Below, piece by piece: positions 33,622 through 37,120 of a DNA stretch of 37,120 nt. Positions within the stretch are counted from its first letter, which is position 1. Each line of letters starts with the position of its first letter. The position numbers and the translations under genes were made by a program. The notes below the pieces were generated by a model that saw only the letters and a program-made list of their open reading frames with translations, was not told where the DNA came from and did not search any database. Source of the stretch: Chloroflexota bacterium (GTDB lineage Bacteria; Chloroflexota; Dehalococcoidia; UBA2979); assembly GCA_947446155.1 (NCBI GenBank), contig CANFFZ010000005.1:1-37120 (forward strand), in the 5' to 3' direction.

Positions 33622-33755
33622 GCGTGGCACCTCGATCGGCGACCTGGCTCCCGGCGAGCAACCTCGCGCGGATCACAGTTGCGGGACAGCGCCGGGGTCT
33701 CACCGGACTTCGCGATCGTGGAGCGATCGGGGCTGACTCTACCCCCTGCCTACGC
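33622..33755 (-). promoter_or_regulatory. Cobalamin riboswitch controlling the cbtB operon
   Basis: On the minus strand the RNA carries the core of the B12 element: GGTGAGACCCCGGCGCTG, followed by CCCGCAACTGTGA, and later GAGCCAGGTCGCC. The closing stem P1 can form between GCGTAGGCA (33747-33755) and TGCCACGC (33622-33629), with one bulged A. Adenosylcobalamin or a related cobamide binding should lower expression of cbtB, the VOC gene, cbtA, cobN and the chelatase gene. The aptamer starts only 17 bases after the stop of the upstream carboxylase gene, so its promoter must lie inside that gene, or the operon is read through from it. Confidence 0.95.
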
Positions 33756-33772
33756 CCCCCGCAAACGAGGCC

Positions 33773-36700
33773 CTACCAGATGTCGATGAGGCGCTTCCGG
33801 CCGGTGCGGGGGGCCGGCTTGCTGATCCCGGAGAGCGTCTGCGACAGCAGTCGTCGGGTGTCCGCCGGATCGATGGTGTTGTCGACGCCGAAGCCGACCG
33901 CCTGTTGGATCGCCTTGCCTCGCTGGTAGGCCCGGTCAACCAGCTCCTGGTAGCGCTCCTTGCGGTCCGCCGGGTCGGCGATCGACTCCAGTTCGGCGCG
34001 GAACCCGAGTTTCACCATGCCCTCCAGGCCCATCCCGCCAAACTCGCCCGTCGGCCAGGAGACATTGAGCGCTGCGGAGCGATAGGAGCCGGCGGCCATG
34101 GCGATCGCGCCGAGGCCGTACGCCTTCCGCAGCACGACGAACAGCAGCGGCACGGTGATATTCGAGCCGACCACGAACATGCGGGCGGCGTGGCGGACGA
34201 GGGCCGTCTTCTCGATCTCCGGCCCGACCATGATCCCCGGCGTGTCGCACAGCGAGAGGATCGGGATATCGAACGCGTCACACAACTGCATGAACCGCGC
34301 GGCCTTGTCCGACGCATCCGAGTCGATGGCACCCGAGATGTAGTTCGGGTTGTTAGCGATCACGCCGACGGGGCGCCCCTCGATGCGGATCAGCGAGGTG
34401 ATCATCGCAAGGCCAAAGTCACGACGGAGTTCGAGGACGGTGCCAGCGTCTGCGAGCGTCTCGATGATGTTGCGGACTTCGTAGACGCGGAGGCGATTCT
34501 CGGGGATGTGGCGGCGCATCATGCGCTGGTCGTGTTCTTGCCACGTCTTCGTGTTACCCTGGAAGTAAGAGACGTACTTCTTTGCGGCGGCGACCGCCTC
34601 GGCTTCGTCCCCGACCGCGATGTCGACGACACCGTTCGCCTTCTGGATCGACATCGGCCCGACGTCCTCCGGACGGAACACGCCGAGGCCACCACCCTCG
34701 ATCATTGCGGGCCCGCCCATGCCGATGCTCGAGTTGGCCGTGGCGATGATCACATCGCAGCAGCCGAGCAGTGCCGCGTTCCCCGCGAACGAGAAGCCCG
34801 AGTTCACCCCCACCAGCGGGACGAGACCGGACAGCCGTCCGAGCGAACGCCATGAGTCGGTCTGGCCTGTCGTGATGGAGATCGGCGGCAGGGCCTCGCG
34901 CGCACCGGGCTCGCGCTTCGGTGCCTGCTCACGCTCGCTCCGAGGAGTCCCGCCACCACCCTGCGCTCGGCCGCCGCCGCCCTCGGTGAACAGGACGACC
35001 GGAAGCATCCAGTTCTTGGCAACCTCGAGGAGGCGGTCGGTCTTGCGGTGGTTTTGGCCGCCCTGCGTGCCGGCGAGCACGGTGTAGTCGTACGCGAGCA
35101 CAGCACAGCGCGAAGCATCCGCGCCGAACTCAGCAGCGTTGATGGTTCCGGTACCGGTCACCATGCCGTCTGCTGGGTAGCGGCGCATGACCTCTTCCGT
35201 CGGGCGGGGGATGCCGACCGGGAGGACGAGGCCGCCGTACTCGACAAACGACCCCGGGTCGATGAGGTCATCGATGTTCTCGCGCGCACTGCGGCCACCC
35301 GCCTCATGCCGGTTGGCGATCGCCTCCGGTCGCGCCGCGTCTGTCGTGTAGAACTGCCGCTCGAGGACTTCCGCCAGGTCCGGCCGGATCTCGTCGAGGT
35401 CGAAGTCCTCGGCTGCCTCGGCCGCGCCGCCTGCGACCTCGGATGCCTCGATGAACAGCACCGGCTGTCCGTCGTAGATCGTGTCGCCCTTCGTGACGGA
35501 GATCGCGCGGACGACCCCGGCGGTCGGCGCCGCGACCACGTGCTCCATCTTCATCGCTTCCATCACCGCCAACTGCTGGCCGGAGCGGACGGTGTCACCC
35601 ACCTTCACGTCCACGCTCACGACGGTGCCCTGTAGCAGCGAGTTCACCGCGACCGTGCCGTCTGGCCCCGCCGCCACCCCACCACTCGAGGTCTCCGCAA
35701 CCGCGGCGACGCTCGGCCCCGCCCCACGCCTCGTCTGCGCCGCGTGCGCCAGGACTGCCAGCGGGTCGACCGCGTCCACTCGCGCCCCCGCCAGCCGAGG
35801 CCCACCAGTAGCGGCCTCGGGGGTCAACGCGGAGGGGGCTACAGCAGCGGCTACGGGCACGCCCTCGAAGAAATGACGAGGCTGCTCACCGGCCGCCTGC
35901 ACGATGTCCGACGTGTAATCCTCGATGAACCGCGTGGCGTAGTTCGCCGCCACGAACTGCGGGTGCGCAAGGATCCCCTGCAAGAACGGAATGTTCGTCG
36001 CGAGCCCCTCGATGCGGAACTCCGACAGCGCGCGCCGCGTCTTCGCCGCCGCCTCCACGAAGTCACCACTCGTGTGGACGATCACCTTCGCCAGCAGCGA
36101 GTCGAACCGCGGGCTCGTCTGATACCCCACGTACCCGAACGTGTCCGTGCGCAGCCCGGGACCCGAGGGCACTTCGAACGCCGTGAGCGTGCCGCCCGAA
36201 GGGCGCGGCGAACCGTCCGGCACCATCGTCTCCATGTTCACGCGCACCTGGATCGCGTACCCGCGCGGCGCCGGCACTCGCTCCTGCGTCAGTCCGAGGT
36301 CGGCGAGCGAGGCCCCCGCCGCGATCTTCAACTGCGTCTGCACGAGGTCGATACCCGTCACCTCCTCGGTGACGGTGTGCTCCACCTGCAGCCGTGGGTT
36401 CGCCTCGATGAACGCGAAATAGGAGTCGTCGCTTAGCGCCGTCGCGTCCACGAGGAACTCGATGGTGCCCAGGCTTTCGTACTTCGCCGCGCGCGCGAGG
36501 CGGACCGCCGCCTCAGTGATCCGGTCGCGCAGCCCGACCGGCAACCCCGGGCTCGGCGCGATCTCCACCAACTTCTGGTGCCGCCGCTGGATCGAACAGT
36601 CGCGCTCGCCGAGGTGGATGACGGCGCCCGTGCGGTCGCCCACCACCTGCACCTCGATGTGTCGTGCACGCTCCACGAGCCGTTCGATGTAGACCGCGCC

Positions 36701-37120
36701 GTTGCCGAAGGATGCCTTCGCCTCCGACTGTGCGCGCTTCACCGCGTCCTCGATCTCGCTCGCGTCGCGCACCACGCGCATGCCGCGTCCGCCGCCGCCC
36801 GCGACTGCCTTCACGATCACTGGCGCGCCATCGAGGAACGCCATGAACGCTCGTGCCGCCTCGGCATCCACTTCGGCCAGCGTCCCCGGTAGCACGGGCA
36901 CACCCTCGGCCTCCGCGAGCGCGCGTGCCCGGATCTTGTCGCCGAACAGCGCGAGGGCGTCCACGCTTGGCCCGACGAAGGTGAGCCCGCTCTCGGCGCA
37001 CCGTCTCGCGAAGCCAGCGTTCTCGCTCAGGAAGCCGTACCCGGGATGCACGGCGTCGCACCCGTTGGCGACCGCCGCCGCGACCACCTGTTCGATGTCG
37101 AGGTACGCCATCACGCCGGA
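33773..37120 (-). CDS. Single-chain biotin-dependent acyl-CoA carboxylase (BC-BCCP-CT), N-terminus beyond the window
   Basis: About 1115 residues are visible, open to the right edge; roughly the first 55-60 residues of the biotin carboxylase domain are missing. Order: biotin carboxylase (HPGYGFLSENAGFARRC, AVAGGGGRGMRVV, FIEANPRLQVEHTVTEEVTG), an Ala/Pro-rich linker, the biotin carrier domain with AMKMEH (biotinylated Lys codon 35549-35551), then the carboxyltransferase domain (GVNSGFSFAGNAAL, NSSIGMGGPAMIEGGG, CDTPGIMVGPEIEKT). This layout matches single-chain long-chain acyl-CoA carboxylases known from Mycobacterium and others, which carboxylate a range of acyl-CoAs. A Gly/Arg-rich insertion lies in the carboxyltransferase domain (about 34890-34990). 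If the product is methylmalonyl-CoA, the adjacent B12 operon would supply the mutase cofactor; that link is inference. Confidence 0.92.
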   Translation of the reverse strand, partial: SGVMAYLDIEQVVAAAVANGCDAVHPGYGFLSENAGFARRCAESGLTFVGPSVDALALFGDKIRARALAEAEGVPVLPGTLAEVDAEAARAFMAFLDGAPVIVKAVAGGGGRGMRVVRDASEIEDAVKRAQSEAKASFGNGAVYIERLVERARHIEVQVVGDRTGAVIHLGERDCSIQRRHQKLVEIAPSPGLPVGLRDRITEAAVRLARAAKYESLGTIEFLVDATALSDDSYFAFIEANPRLQVEHTVTEEVTGIDLVQTQLKIAAGASLADLGLTQERVPAPRGYAIQVRVNMETMVPDGSPRPSGGTLTAFEVPSGPGLRTDTFGYVGYQTSPRFDSLLAKVIVHTSGDFVEAAAKTRRALSEFRIEGLATNIPFLQGILAHPQFVAANYATRFIEDYTSDIVQAAGEQPRHFFEGVPVAAAVAPSALTPEAATGGPRLAGARVDAVDPLAVLAHAAQTRRGAGPSVAAVAETSSGGVAAGPDGTVAVNSLLQGTVVSVDVKVGDTVRSGQQLAVMEAMKMEHVVAAPTAGVVRAISVTKGDTIYDGQPVLFIEASEVAGGAAEAAEDFDLDEIRPDLAEVLERQFYTTDAARPEAIANRHEAGGRSARENIDDLIDPGSFVEYGGLVLPVGIPRPTEEVMRRYPADGMVTGTGTINAAEFGADASRCAVLAYDYTVLAGTQGGQNHRKTDRLLEVAKNWMLPVVLFTEGGGGRAQGGGGTPRSEREQAPKREPGAREALPPISITTGQTDSWRSLGRLSGLVPLVGVNSGFSFAGNAALLGCCDVIIATANSSIGMGGPAMIEGGGLGVFRPEDVGPMSIQKANGVVDIAVGDEAEAVAAAKKYVSYFQGNTKTWQEHDQRMMRRHIPENRLRVYEVRNIIETLADAGTVLELRRDFGLAMITSLIRIEGRPVGVIANNPNYISGAIDSDASDKAARFMQLCDAFDIPILSLCDTPGIMVGPEIEKTALVRHAARMFVVGSNITVPLLFVVLRKAYGLGAIAMAAGSYRSAALNVSWPTGEFGGMGLEGMVKLGFRAELESIADPADRKERYQELVDRAYQRGKAIQQAVGFGVDNTIDPADTRRLLSQTLSGISKPAPRTGRKRLIDIW

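Noticed and set aside
1..37120. tRNA or rRNA genes, CRISPR arrays, insertion sequences, attachment sites, phage genes
   Set aside because: I looked for clover-leaf-like stretches, regularly spaced repeats, transposase motifs and integrase genes and saw none; a profile search would be more sensitive for tRNA and small RNA.

Overview
The window is a 37 kb, very GC-rich, gene-dense bacterial chromosome segment. Third codon positions are strongly G/C, most genes sit in short co-oriented runs, and intergenic gaps are small. No stretch over 300 bases lacks a gene. I see no rRNA, tRNA, CRISPR array, insertion sequence or phage gene. The gene mix fits a heterotrophic, probably aerobic bacterium of the Chloroflexota (Dehalococcoidia/SAR202-like) or a similar high-GC lineage: type I and type III CoA-transferases, Ldh_2-type and 2-hydroxyacid dehydrogenases, a DUF6282 protein, an F420-type luciferase-like oxidoreductase, a single-chain biotin-dependent carboxylase, CbtAB plus CobN cobalt handling, and a mixture of Shine-Dalgarno and apparently leaderless starts. 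This placement is an inference and is uncertain.

Layout. Positions 1-4204 (minus) hold an organic-acid catabolic run: a fused CoA-transferase (cut by the left edge), a malate/lactate-type dehydrogenase, a D-2-hydroxyacid dehydrogenase and a DUF6282 amidohydrolase-like protein. Positions 4.3-7.3 kb hold a GNAT acetyltransferase interrupted by an in-frame stop, a carboxymuconolactone-decarboxylase-family protein, a short-chain dehydrogenase and a lipoprotein. Positions 7.3-12 kb hold a YibE/F membrane protein, a Zn/Mn-type substrate-binding lipoprotein with a clear promoter/operator, polyprenyl diphosphate synthase, and a membrane-anchored sulfite-oxidase-like molybdoenzyme. Positions 12-16.9 kb hold a heterodimeric ABC exporter, then two disrupted ORFs on either side of a strong hairpin terminator. 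Positions 16.9-22.4 kb hold a LacI regulator, a CaiB-type CoA-transferase, a thiolase-like/DUF35 pair, a family-3 solute-binding protein without a signal peptide, and a sortase-like lipoprotein. Positions 22.5-25.6 kb hold a carboxyltransferase with an apparent N-terminal frameshift, a small secreted protein, and a luciferase-like oxidoreductase with no ordinary start codon.

Positions 25.6-33.8 kb (minus) are the most coherent system. A cobalamin riboswitch lies in front of cbtB, a VOC-family gene, cbtA, cobN and a fused ChlI/ChlD-type chelatase gene. This is a B12-repressed operon for cobalt uptake and insertion. Its CobN carries an N-terminal thioredoxin-like [2Fe-2S] ferredoxin domain, and a glyoxalase-fold gene sits between the two cobalt-transporter genes. 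Immediately upstream, on the same strand, a single-chain biotin carboxylase/BCCP/carboxyltransferase gene runs off the right edge.

A recurring oddity is that four otherwise convincing genes are each broken by one small change (two TAG codons, two homopolymer-associated frameshifts), and a fifth seems to have ATC where ATG is expected. This is either a cluster of consensus errors in the assembly or real gene decay. The sequence alone cannot decide.
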